Assembly (NCBI GenBank): GCA_963667675.1
Contig: OY763929.1
Coordinates: forward strand, 806,001-870,000
Origin: G963667675 sp963667675
Lineage (GTDB): Bacteria; Chloroflexota; Dehalococcoidia; Lucifugimonadales; UBA3495
Reading direction: 5' to 3'
DNA length: 64,000 bases
Shown here one piece after another: positions 41,158 to 49,018 of this stretch. The notes under the pieces were generated by a model. The model searched no databases. It was not told the origin of the DNA and saw only the letters and a list, made by a program, of their open reading frames with translations. Each line of letters begins with the position of its first letter. The first letter of the stretch is position 1. Position numbers and translations under genes: made by a program.

Positions 41158-42409
41158 GCGGAATGGCGCAGGTCACTGTCGTCCCGCGTCCGGTCTCACC
41201 CTGGGCCACTTCGAGACGGCCCCCAATGCGCGCGGCGTCCTCTCCCATGTTCCTGAATCCGTGGCCGCGGGTCGCGTAGCCTTCCGGGAGGCCTATGCCA
41301 TCGTCCGACACGGACATTCGGAGGCCATCATCCTCGAATCTCAGTGAGACCGTGACCTTTTCTGCGTGTGCGTGCCGGAACGCGTTCGTCATGGCGTTGT
41401 GAGCTATCGAGAAGAGCAGCCTCCGGGTCACAGTGGGAAGCGGAGGCTCTCTGCCTGACTGGACCAACTCCGCGGGAATCGACGTGATCTTTGAGAACGT
41501 CGAGGCATGGGACCGAAGCACCCGGCTCAACTGCCGTCCCTCGAAGATGGGGCCTACGTCGATGGGGTGCCGTAGCTCCCACATAGTCGACTTCGAGAGC
41601 GCATGTGTGGCAGACAGCTTGGCTAGGAGATCATAGCGGTCCTCGCCATCCCGGGCGCCTGCAAGCTCAATGGCGGTCTCAATGCCCAAGCCGATCATGT
41701 AGGCGGACTGGGCGATGGTGTCATGTATGGTCTGCGAGAGTTCTATCCTCTCCCGCTGAAGCTCCCTTTCCCGTTCCACAGCCTCTCTCCTTCTGGCGCG
41801 CTCGAACCTGGAAACCAAGCTGACTGCGACGACGACCGCGTACATGGTTACGATCCTGGTGAACAGGACCTTCTCTTCCTTGATATCGAAGTCGACCCCC
41901 GGCTCCAGCATCAGGCTCAGTAGTGCATAGGCAACGGCGACCGTGGTGGCCCAGGCGAAGCTGAACCTGAAGGACGTGAACACTACTGCGAACACGGCGA
42001 GGGTGGGGTAGTACAGCACGAAGAAGGTGTTCTGAAACCCGTTGCCCGAGACTATGATGCCTGCCGTAATCATCGCTGCGTCCAGCACGCCAAGAGCCAG
42101 CGCCCAGCGCCACGTGATCGGTCGGTTCGACTCGATGCGGTAGTGGACGTAGGCGTTGAAGACCAAGACCAACACAGCCAGCACCGTGGTTGGTATGTAG
42201 GCCGGGTGCGCGAAGTTGGGCCGGTAGTTGAACTGCAAAAACCAGGCTATCAGGAGAAACCATCGCACCCATACCGAAATCCTAACCCTGTACAGCAGGC
42301 CAATCGGGTCAGCCCGTTCCGACGCCCGATGAGACTCCGCAACATCGTCCTGCCATGTGGCCTGAGACTTCAAGCCTTTACTCCTATAGCGTAGCCCGCT
42401 CAGCGGCAT
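41132..42409 (-). CDS. Membrane histidine kinase (HisKA_3 type)
   Basis: About 425 residues. Five to six hydrophobic helices (about residues 45-200) with short loops replace a large periplasmic sensor domain, so the signal may be in the membrane. A coiled segment leads to the phospho-acceptor His in SQTIHDTIAQSAYMIGLG and an HATPase with SVSDDGIGLPEG and RGHGFRNMGEDAARIGG. The ATG at 42409 is preferred to TTG 42415. Cognate regulator overlaps its 3' end. Divergent from the PPC-repeat lipoprotein with about 160 bases between. Confidence 0.92.
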   Translation of the reverse strand: MPLSGLRYRSKGLKSQATWQDDVAESHRASERADPIGLLYRVRISVWVRWFLLIAWFLQFNYRPNFAHPAYIPTTVLAVLVLVFNAYVHYRIESNRPITWRWALALGVLDAAMITAGIIVSGNGFQNTFFVLYYPTLAVFAVVFTSFRFSFAWATTVAVAYALLSLMLEPGVDFDIKEEKVLFTRIVTMYAVVVAVSLVSRFERARRREAVERERELQRERIELSQTIHDTIAQSAYMIGLGIETAIELAGARDGEDRYDLLAKLSATHALSKSTMWELRHPIDVGPIFEGRQLSRVLRSHASTFSKITSIPAELVQSGREPPLPTVTRRLLFSIAHNAMTNAFRHAHAEKVTVSLRFEDDGLRMSVSDDGIGLPEGYATRGHGFRNMGEDAARIGGRLEVAQGETGRGTTVTCAIPHDAYRGGA

Positions 42410-42487
42410 CGGCAAGGTTCAATTGTACCGCAAGGAGATAGGTGCAAAGGTATCGCCTTAGGTTCGGTTCAGCCGAACCTTGCGGCG

Positions 42488-42519
42488 TTAACGGGAGGGA
42501 AGTTAATGTCTATATGATA
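42488..42519 (+). promoter_or_regulatory. Possible promoter for the PPC-repeat lipoprotein
   Basis: TTAACG (42488-42493), 17 bases, then TATATGATAAT, which offers two overlapping -10 choices. The -10 lies inside the first unit of the 33-base tandem repeat. Confidence 0.4.
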
Positions 42520-42562
42520 ATCTCTTATAGGGAAGTTAATGTCGAGATGGTCATCTCTTATG
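42497..42562 (+). repeat. Tandem 33-base repeat (2 units) in the lipoprotein leader
   Basis: Units 42497-42529 and 42530-42562 differ at about five positions; a third unit begins with GGGA at 42563, which serves as ribosome binding site for the ATG at 42573. Each unit starts GGGAAGTTAATG, a Shine-Dalgarno-like run followed by ATG; unit 1 encodes Met-Ser-Ile-stop, unit 2 opens a frame overlapping the lipoprotein start out of phase. Confidence 0.7.
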
Positions 42563-42572
42563 GGAGACGAAA

Positions 42573-44606
42573 ATGTCAAAGTCAATGGCGATAGTGGCTG
42601 TACTGGGCGCGATGCTCCTAGTCATGGCGCTGACCGGGTGTTCCGATGAGCCAGATCCCACGCCGACCCCGACACCCACAAGCACGTCAACGCCCGCGCC
42701 GGCGAGCACACCTGCACCAGAGGTAAAGTCTACGCCAACAGCCACACCTACACCAGAGGTAACGTCTACGCCAACAGTCACACCTGCACCGGAGGCATCG
42801 CCCACGCCGGCGTCTACACCTGCACCGGAGGCGTCGCCTACTCCTGTCGTGGTAGTACCTACAGAGACACCTGAGCCTATAGAACACGGCAACGCTAGAG
42901 CCATCGCCACCGAGTTAGAGGTAGGGGCATCTGTAGCCGGCGCCGTGGACTACGAGGACGACGTTGACTACTTCCGCTTTACCGCCCAGGCGGGCCAGCT
43001 CTATCAGATAGACGTCGCCCTGGACACCCTGGATGACTCGTACCTGGAACTCCGGGACGCCGACGACTGGTATCTGGCGGACAACGACGACTTCGGAGAC
43101 TCCCTGGCCTCCCGCATCGTCTGGGCGGCCCCGGAATCAGGAGACGTCTACGTCGTGGTGAGCGCCGGCTGGGAGTCTGGGACCGGCACCGGCAGCTACA
43201 CCCTGACCGTCGCCCTTTCCGACATCGCCGACGATCATGGCAACAGCTTTGGAGACGCCACCGGCATACAAGTGGGTCAAGCCTCAGCCGGCGCCGTGGA
43301 CTACGAGGGCGACGTAGACTACTTCCGCTTCACCGCCCAGGCAGGCCAGCTCTATCAGATAGACGTCGCCCTGGACACCCTGGATGACTCGTACCTGGAA
43401 CTCCGGGACGCCGACGACTGGTATCTGGCGGACAACGACGACTTCGGGGACTCCCTGGCCTCGCGCATCGTCTGGGCGGCCCCGGAATCAGGAGACGTCT
43501 ACGTCGTGGTGAGCGCCGGCTGGGGGTCTGGGACCGGCACCGGCAGCTACACCCTGACCGTCGCCCTTTCCGACATCGCCGACGATCATGGCAACAGCTT
43601 TGGAGACGCCACCGGCATACAAGTGGGTCAAGCCTCAGCCGGCGCCGTGGACTACGAGGGCGACGTAGACTACTTCCGCTTCACGGCCCAGGCAGGCCAG
43701 CTCTATCAGATAGACGTCGCCCTGGACACCCTGGATGACTCGTACCTGGGACTCCTCCGGGACGCCGACGACTGGTATCTGGCGGGCAACGACGACTTCG
43801 GGGACTCCCTGGCCTCCCGCATCGTCTGGGCGGCCCCGGAATCAGGAGACGTCTACGTCGTGGTGAGCGCCGGCTGGGAGTCTGGGACCGGCAGCTACAC
43901 CCTGACCGTCGCCCTTTCCGACATCGTCGACGATCATGGCAACAGCTTTGGAGACGCCACCGGCATACAAGTGGGTCAAGCCTCAGCCGGCGCCGTGGAC
44001 TACGAGGGCGACGTAGACTACTTCCGCTTCACGGTCCAGGCAGGCCAGCTCTATCAGATAGACGTCGCCCTGGACACCCTGGATGACTCGTACCTGGAAC
44101 TCCGACGGGACGCCGACGACTGGGAACTGGCGTACAACGACGACTTCGGAGACTCCTTGGCCTCGCGCATCGTCTGGGCGGCCCCGGAATCAGGAGACGT
44201 CTACGTCGTGGTCAGCGGCTTCGACGGCGAGGGCAGCTACACGCTGACGGTGACTCTTTCCGACATCGTCGATGACCACGGCAACTACACGGGGAGCGCC
44301 ACCGGCATACAGGTGGGTCAAGCCACAGCTGGCGCCGTGGACTACGAGGGCGACGTGGACTACTTCCGCTTCACCGCCCAGGCAGACCAGATCTATCAGA
44401 TAGACGTCGCCCTGGACACCCTGGATGACTCGTACCTGGAACTCCGACGGGACGCCGACGACTGGTATCTGGCGGACAACGACGACTTCGGGGACTCCCT
44501 GGCTTCCCGCATCGTCTGGACGGCCCCGGAATCAGGAGACGTCTACGTCGTGGTCAGCGGCTTCGACGGCGAGGGCAGCTACACCCTGACCATTACAGTT
44601 CAGTAG
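42573..44606 (+). CDS. Lipoprotein with Thr/Pro stalk and five PPC-type repeats
   Basis: 677 residues. Signal peptide with lipobox ALTGC (Cys23), then an 80-residue Thr/Pro/Ala stalk (TPTPTSTSTPAPASTPAP), then five repeats of 114-117 residues, each with GAVDYEGDVDYFRF, LYQIDVALDTLDDSYLELR and YVVVSAGW or VSGFDGEG followed by SYTLTV. This is the bacterial pre-peptidase C-terminal (PPC) beta-sandwich, here without a peptidase. Likely anchored outside the membrane, displaying Ca-binding-like Asp-rich sandwiches for adhesion or ligand binding (inference). The repeats are nearly identical in DNA. It is divergent from a two-component system. Confidence 0.9.
   Translation: MSKSMAIVAVLGAMLLVMALTGCSDEPDPTPTPTPTSTSTPAPASTPAPEVKSTPTATPTPEVTSTPTVTPAPEASPTPASTPAPEASPTPVVVVPTETPEPIEHGNARAIATELEVGASVAGAVDYEDDVDYFRFTAQAGQLYQIDVALDTLDDSYLELRDADDWYLADNDDFGDSLASRIVWAAPESGDVYVVVSAGWESGTGTGSYTLTVALSDIADDHGNSFGDATGIQVGQASAGAVDYEGDVDYFRFTAQAGQLYQIDVALDTLDDSYLELRDADDWYLADNDDFGDSLASRIVWAAPESGDVYVVVSAGWGSGTGTGSYTLTVALSDIADDHGNSFGDATGIQVGQASAGAVDYEGDVDYFRFTAQAGQLYQIDVALDTLDDSYLGLLRDADDWYLAGNDDFGDSLASRIVWAAPESGDVYVVVSAGWESGTGSYTLTVALSDIVDDHGNSFGDATGIQVGQASAGAVDYEGDVDYFRFTVQAGQLYQIDVALDTLDDSYLELRRDADDWELAYNDDFGDSLASRIVWAAPESGDVYVVVSGFDGEGSYTLTVTLSDIVDDHGNYTGSATGIQVGQATAGAVDYEGDVDYFRFTAQADQIYQIDVALDTLDDSYLELRRDADDWYLADNDDFGDSLASRIVWTAPESGDVYVVVSGFDGEGSYTLTITVQ
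42936..44606 (+). repeat. Five near-identical tandem coding repeats, 342-351 bases each
   Basis: Units begin at about 42936, 43287, 43638, 43986 and 44328. Units 1-3 are the closest; 4 and 5 carry a one-codon insertion (LRRD) and a shorter VSGFDGEG loop. High DNA identity suggests recent amplification or ongoing unequal recombination. Confidence 0.9.
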
Positions 44607-44896
44607 GGTGAAGCGCCTTCGGCAGACGGGGCGACCGGCTGGGACTCTTCGGCCAGGACGCCGAAGGCGGGAAAGGCGGCGGAGAGAAGCTCCAGCACGG
44701 CCTTCTCGGCGGCGAGGTCGACGTCGGTGACGATGTCTTTACGTCCTTTGAAAGCGATTTGCCGTTGGGAGTCCCACCCGGCGCGGATGATGTCGCCGGC
44801 GGCTTGGGCCGCTTCCAGGGCAACGTCCATGGCGCTGCGGCCGGATGTGGTGACGGGAAGAACGTCTTGGGAGGTGTCAGTCATGTCAGTCGCCAA
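44600..44896 (-). pseudogene. Truncated inositol monophosphatase copy
   Basis: 98 residues matching the first 90 of the intact enzyme at 39352-40176 (GRSAMDVALEAAQAAG, IIRAGWDSQRQIAFKGRKDI), then a stop where the parent reads SPYTWVVDPLDG; all catalytic DPLDG chemistry is lost. DNA identity to the parent is about 85% by eye and includes the upstream region with ATTATA at 44916-44921 aligned to 40202-40207. Its stop codon overlaps the last codons of the lipoprotein, so the break is at the junction with the inserted cassette. Confidence 0.88.
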
Positions 44897-44945
44897 GTCT
44901 GGGTCAACCTCCCGTATTATACTGCCTTATGCGCTTTGGAGGACG
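44612..44945. repeat. Duplicate of inositol monophosphatase 5' end and promoter (partner about 39914-40228)
   Basis: Same orientation as the parent segment. Together the two copies bracket the two-component system and lipoprotein genes. Confidence 0.8.
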
Positions 44946-44989
44946 GCGCGGCGCAGGTGGGCGGACGCTAGGCGCGGGCCCGCCGCCAT

Positions 44990-45280
44990 TCACGACGAGG
45001 CGGCGGCCTGGAGCCGGAGGCCCAAGGCGCGCACCACCTTCAACACGGTGGCAAACTCAGGGTTGCCTTCCGCTGACAGCGACTTGTAGAGGCTCTCCCT
45101 ACCCAAGCCGGTCTCCCTTGCCACCTCCGCCATCCTGTGGGCGCGGGCGATGTCCCTCAGGGCCGCCATTATCAGGCCCAGGTCGCCCTCCTCCAAGGCG
45201 ACGTTCAGATATGCCGCCATGTCCTCCTCTGTTTCCAGATGTTCCGCCGGGTCCCATGGCCTTGTACGCGTCTTTGCCAT
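44990..45280 (-). CDS. HigA-type antitoxin (addiction module antidote family)
   Basis: 96 residues. HTH region with ARAHRMAEVARETGLGRESL and NPEFATVLKVVRALGLRL, the pattern of the TIGR02684 antidote family. It binds the adjacent toxin and the operon promoter. GGAGG lies 5 bases before the ATG at 45280, nine bases after the toxin stop; the toxin-first order is typical of HigBA-like modules. Confidence 0.88.
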   Translation of the reverse strand: MAKTRTRPWDPAEHLETEEDMAAYLNVALEEGDLGLIMAALRDIARAHRMAEVARETGLGRESLYKSLSAEGNPEFATVLKVVRALGLRLQAAASS

Positions 45281-45289
45281 AGCCGCCTC

Positions 45290-45580
45290 CTAGAGTCCTC
45301 TTGCCAGTTCAAGCGCTCTTTGTATGTCCCGCTCCTGGCTGTCCTTGTCGCCCCCAGCCGGTAGGACAACCAGGGCCTCCCCTCGCCGCGCGTAGTACAC
45401 CCGGTAGCCGGGGCCGTGGTCAATGCGAATCTCAGACACCCCTTCGCCCACCGGCCTGACGTCTCCCGGATTCCCCAGGGACAGCCGCCGGATGCGGCTG
45501 TCTATTCGCGCCCTGGCCTCCCTGTCACGAAGCCGCCTGAACCAACGGGCGTAGACCTCGGTTTGGCGAACCTCCACCAT
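45290..45580 (-). CDS. RelE/HigB-type toxin (addiction module killer family)
   Basis: 96 residues. VEVRQTEVYARWFRRLRDRE, ARARIDSRIRRLSLGNPGDV, GVSEIRIDHGPGYRVYYARR and GGDKDSQERDIQRA are the family landmarks (TIGR02683, ParE/RelE fold). Probably a ribosome-dependent mRNase. The frame runs up to 45754 through repeat DNA; the start at 45580 matches the family. Promoter at 45587-45616. Confidence 0.88.
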   Translation of the reverse strand: MVEVRQTEVYARWFRRLRDREARARIDSRIRRLSLGNPGDVRPVGEGVSEIRIDHGPGYRVYYARRGEALVVLPAGGDKDSQERDIQRALELARGL

Positions 45581-45586
45581 TAGCTT

Positions 45587-45616
45587 ATTGTAGCCTACAG
45601 GATACCTGGAGCGCAA
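45587..45616 (-). promoter_or_regulatory. Promoter for the HigBA-type operon
   Basis: Minus strand TTGCGC, about 18 bases, TACAAT, ending 7 bases before the toxin ATG. Such a short leader would need weak or leaderless-type initiation, or the antitoxin may bind here. Confidence 0.4.
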
Positions 45617-45675
45617 GGGGATGGGCGCTCTTCGCGCGCAGGGGCGCCCCTGGTGGGCGCCCTGGACGATGCACC

Positions 45676-45930
45676 CCATAACCGTCATACCGGCGAAAGC
45701 CGGTATCCAGTCCCCGCGCATTTCTGGATTGCGGCTCGGGGACTTCCGTAACATACAAATGGCGGGTTGGGGGCGGCCCTTCGACGGCGCTCAGGGTGAG
45801 CGGAAGGGGGCACGGGTGGGGGCCGGCCCTTCGACGGCGCTCAGGGCGAACGGGTTGGGGTGGACCCGTTCGTGGTGAGCTTGTCGAACCAGACGAACGG
45901 GCGGGGCAGTAGCTAGGCCAGGCCCTTCGA
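45676..45930. repeat. Interspersed palindromic repeats, toxin-trpS gap
   Basis: The gap 45581-45935 has no gene. It contains the promoter above, an ACCGGCGAAAGCCGGT palindrome near 45690, two copies of CCCTTCGACGGCGCTCAGGG (about 45778 and 45829), and CGTGGTGAGCTTGTCGAACC near 45871, members of a family also found at 50.2, 52.5-52.7 and 56.5 kb. Confidence 0.8.
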
Positions 45931-45935
45931 GAGCC

Positions 45936-46961
45936 TCAGGCCAGGCCCATTTTTTGGTAGACCTCTTCCAGGGTTGCGCGGGCGATGGCTTGGGCCTTTT
46001 TGGCGCCGTCGTCCAGCACGTCCCGGACGAAGTCGGGCTGGGCTTCGTATTCTCTCCGCCGCTCCCTGAATGGGGCCATGTAGTCGTTGATGCTGGCGGC
46101 CAGGTGGCGTTTGCAGTCGACGCACCCTCGCTGGGCGGTGGTGCACTCCTCATGCACTACGGCTACCTCGGCGGCAGGGCTGAAGGTGTTGTGCAGGGAG
46201 TAAACGTTGCAGACCTCGGGGCGGCCAGGCATGTCGCGGCGGACTCTTTGGGGGTCGGTAAAAGCGGTGGCGACCTGGCGCTGCGTCTCTTCCGGGGTTG
46301 CGGCCAGCTCGAGATGGTTGTCCAGGGACTTGCTCATCTTCTGCTGCCCGTCCAAGCCCAGGATTAGTGCATCTTCGGTGAGCTTTGCCTGGGGCTCGGG
46401 GAAGGTGTCCCCGAAACGGCCGTTGAAGCGGCGGACGATCTCCCGGGCCAGCTCCAGGTGAGGCACCTGGTCCCGGCCCACGGGTACGGTGTCGGCCTTG
46501 TAGAGGATGATGTCGGCGGTCTGGAGCACGGGATACCCCACCAAGCCGTAGTTGACGGTCTCCTCGTTCTCGTCCATCTGCCGGACCTTCTCCTTGAAGG
46601 TGGGGACCCGCAGGAGCCACCCCAGGGGAGTGACCATGCTGAGCAGGGTGTGGAGAGTCATTACCTCCGGCACCCGCGACTGGACGAAGACGATGGACTG
46701 GTCGGGGTCGATTCCGGCGGCCAGCCAGTCCAGCAGCATGTCGTGGATGTTGGGCTGGATTTCGGCCGTCTCCCCGGGGTTGTCGACGGTGGTAAGGGCG
46801 TGGATGTCCACGGCGCAGTAGATACACCGGTAGTCCTGCTGGAGCGCGACCCAGTTCTGCAGGGCGCCCAGGTAGTTGCCCAGGTGCAGCCGACCGGAGG
46901 GCCGCATGCCGGAGAAGATGACGCCCTTGGAGTTGTTGGGGGGTTCGCGGGTAGAAGGCAT
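45936..46961 (-). CDS. trpS: Tryptophanyl-tRNA synthetase, Fe-S cluster type
   Basis: 341 residues. Class I signatures are HLGN (residues 26-29) and KMSKS (208-212); SGMRPSGRLHLGNYLGAL and YPVLQTADIILYKAD are typical TrpRS. The anticodon-binding domain carries Cys251, Cys273, Cys280 and Cys283, a C-x21-C-x6-C-x2-C pattern close to the C-x22-C-x6-C-x2-C that binds a [4Fe-4S] cluster in Thermotoga TrpRS. No ribosome binding site stands out. The gene stands alone between repeat-rich gaps. Confidence 0.96.
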   Translation of the reverse strand: MPSTREPPNNSKGVIFSGMRPSGRLHLGNYLGALQNWVALQQDYRCIYCAVDIHALTTVDNPGETAEIQPNIHDMLLDWLAAGIDPDQSIVFVQSRVPEVMTLHTLLSMVTPLGWLLRVPTFKEKVRQMDENEETVNYGLVGYPVLQTADIILYKADTVPVGRDQVPHLELAREIVRRFNGRFGDTFPEPQAKLTEDALILGLDGQQKMSKSLDNHLELAATPEETQRQVATAFTDPQRVRRDMPGRPEVCNVYSLHNTFSPAAEVAVVHEECTTAQRGCVDCKRHLAASINDYMAPFRERRREYEAQPDFVRDVLDDGAKKAQAIARATLEEVYQKMGLA

Positions 46962-46984
46962 GGTCAGTCTCTTGCCTCCGGAGA

Positions 46985-47130
46985 CCTTTGCGTAACCGTC
47001 ATTCCGGCACCCGAGCCGAAATCCAGGGGTGGGGGGATGACGATGGGCGGGAAAGAGCGGCCAGGCTGGAGCCGAGGGGTTTTAGATTCCTCGCTGCGCT
47101 CGGAATGACAGGAGGGGGCGATGGAATGAC
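46985..47130. repeat. Repeat fragments upstream of trpS
   Basis: Contains GTCATTCCGGCACCCGAGCC near 46997 and TTCCTCGCTGCGCTCGGAAT near 47088, the latter a short perfect-looking hairpin. Such units are common in intergenic DNA; no gene is seen in this 205-base gap. Confidence 0.6.
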
Positions 47131-47167
47131 GGGTTGTTTGGAGGAGTGGCAGCAACGCGCGCTGTGA

Positions 47168-48076
47168 CTATTGCCCGGGGTCGGAGTCCAGGCGTTGGCC
47201 TAACTCGGAAAGGAACTGCTCAATTTCAGGGGACAGGGTAGCCGTGGGGGCGGACCTCTCGGAGGCGGACCTGGAGGAGTCCACTCGAGAGTCGTAGTAG
47301 GCTTCCATCTGCTGGATGACGTCCTTGAGCTCGGAGTTGCGCTCCAGGCTGGCGTTCAGCTCCCGGTATTGACGCTGGCCCCGCCGCATTGGAGCCAGGT
47401 CTGCGGGAATATTGTCGTAGACGGCGGAAAGGGCCTCGATCATCTTTGAGGCGCCGGCGTAGTCTTCCTCCAGCCGGACGTAGTGGGGAAGGTGCACCAT
47501 GAAGCCGATGGCCTCGATACCGAGGGCGTCGATGCCCTCGGACAGCAAGTTCATTATGGTTGTGGGACCCTGGTATGTACTGGACCCCAACTTTAGGTTG
47601 GGAACATCCCTGCTGGGCTGCACCTGCCCCAGGGTGCCGGAGACCATCAAGGGCCTGGTATGCGGCACGGCGTCGTACATGGCGCCGATGCGGCAGTAGC
47701 GCTTCACGTCGAAGTGCTTGATAACTTCCAGCAGGGAATCGACGTAGTCTTCCCCGTTGGAGTGGGGCTCGAGCAGGTGGAAGAACAGGAAGTCGGGCCC
47801 TTCTTCCGTCTTGGCGTAGCGGATGATGGTGTTTGGAATAGTGAATTCCCTCTTTCCATCCGCCAAGCGCACGGTAGGCCGGTACCTTGTGAAGTCGAAG
47901 AACTCCCCCGGACGGGAGAGGCGACCCAACTCATTGGATACCAGGAACCGCTCCAGACGGTTAAGGGTCAGAGTGCCCACGCTGCCGACGTCCACCCATG
48001 GCCGGACCATGGCGAACACATGGGGCTCCCGGAACTCGGGCGCGGGGTCATGGATATCGAAGGCCCCCACTCTCAT
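47168..48076 (-). CDS. PAC2 family protein
   Basis: 302 residues. FAMVRPWVDVGSVGTLTLNR opens a PAC2 (proteasome assembly chaperone-like) domain; DFLFFHLLEPHSNGEDYVDS, GSSTYQGPTTIMNLLSEGID and GIEAIGFMVHLPHYV continue it. The C-terminal 60 residues are helical and charged. Relatives occur with archaeal and actinobacterial proteasomes; none of the proteasome genes is in this window. ATG 48076 begins the domain; the longer frame to 48286 would add a Pro/Arg-rich piece without family support. The next gene upstream on this strand is the coiled-coil protein. Confidence 0.88.
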   Translation of the reverse strand: MRVGAFDIHDPAPEFREPHVFAMVRPWVDVGSVGTLTLNRLERFLVSNELGRLSRPGEFFDFTRYRPTVRLADGKREFTIPNTIIRYAKTEEGPDFLFFHLLEPHSNGEDYVDSLLEVIKHFDVKRYCRIGAMYDAVPHTRPLMVSGTLGQVQPSRDVPNLKLGSSTYQGPTTIMNLLSEGIDALGIEAIGFMVHLPHYVRLEEDYAGASKMIEALSAVYDNIPADLAPMRRGQRQYRELNASLERNSELKDVIQQMEAYYDSRVDSSRSASERSAPTATLSPEIEQFLSELGQRLDSDPGQ

Positions 48077-48189
48077 GGCCCTATGTTGCCAGAAACGGCA
48101 GGACAATTCAACTTTGGCAACCGCCGGGCCGCGCCTGGAGGGGGTTGCCGGTGGATCCCCTGCTAACGGCGGCGAACAGACCGCCGGGA

Positions 48190-48777
48190 CTACTTTCTCC
48201 TGGCGGCCCGAGGCGACCTGGCCTTTTCCACCTGCTCCATCACAAAGTGGGCGACGTCGCGGTACAACGGCTCGTCCAGGTTGCAACCCTGCAGCAAGTT
48301 GACCTCCGGATGCAAGTCGTCCATTAGCTGCTTGACCCGGGACTCTCCATGACGGCCGGCCAGGACGAAAGCTATGCCCCGATGGTCGCGGGCGTTGGCA
48401 TCGTCTTGCTCTTCGGCCGTTTCCAATTCCTGCTCATACTCCACCCTGTCCGCAACCGACAGCGCCTGGGCAGCTTCTTTGTGGAGATTCTCGATTTGGC
48501 GCAGGGTGGTGTACAGTTCGTTGATGGCCCTGGCCGCGGATCCCAACAGTTCGGGCACTCGGGCCTGCTTGTCATTGGCCGTCCCAACGCACTGCCTGGC
48601 CTGGTCCATGTGGGACATCCTGACCCGTTCCTGCTCGGCGGACTTGTCCTTCTTGGCCTTTTCGGTGCGCAGGCTAGGGGCTTCGGAAGCCAGGGGTTGC
48701 AGCCGGGACACCTCGGTCTCGGCCTGTTCAGCGACCCGCAACCTTTCTTCCAGGGTTTCAGCGTATACACTCGGCAT
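48190..48777 (-). CDS. Coiled-coil hypothetical protein
   Basis: 195 residues with long amphipathic helices (LEERLRVAEQAETEVSRLQ, TTLRQIENLHKEAAQAL) and a C-terminal globular part (LYRDVAHFVMEQVEK). I do not recognise it. GGAGGAG precedes the ATG at 48777. It lies 114 bases upstream of the PAC2 gene on the same strand, so they may be cotranscribed; a functional link is only a suggestion. Confidence 0.65.
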   Translation of the reverse strand: MPSVYAETLEERLRVAEQAETEVSRLQPLASEAPSLRTEKAKKDKSAEQERVRMSHMDQARQCVGTANDKQARVPELLGSAARAINELYTTLRQIENLHKEAAQALSVADRVEYEQELETAEEQDDANARDHRGIAFVLAGRHGESRVKQLMDDLHPEVNLLQGCNLDEPLYRDVAHFVMEQVEKARSPRAARRK

Positions 48778-48969
48778 AGTCATCTCCTCCACCGATCTCT
48801 GGGTACACCCCCCTCCGGCGGTCAGCCGGGTCCTCTACGGAGTGCACGCGATATGGGATTATCGGCGGGCGGGCAGGTTACGCGCCTGTCCGCCTGTCGA
48901 TCCACTGGGAATATACCGCAACGTCCGGCAGGCTGCATACGTGTTGCCGCTACCAGTTTTGGTCAATTT

Positions 48970-48999
48970 TTGCACAAGGCGGGAGTTTTGGCCTATTCT
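48970..48999 (+). promoter_or_regulatory. Promoter for the deacetylase gene
   Basis: TTGCAC (48970-48975), 18 bases, TATTCT (48994-48999), followed by AAGGA and the ATG at 49019. The leader would be only about 13 bases. Confidence 0.45.
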
Positions 49000-49018
49000 G
49001 GAAGCAAGGAATTGACCG

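Noticed and set aside
42936..44606. CRISPR array or satellite from the regular repeats
   Set aside because: The repeats are coding, in frame, 342-351 bases long and encode PPC domains.
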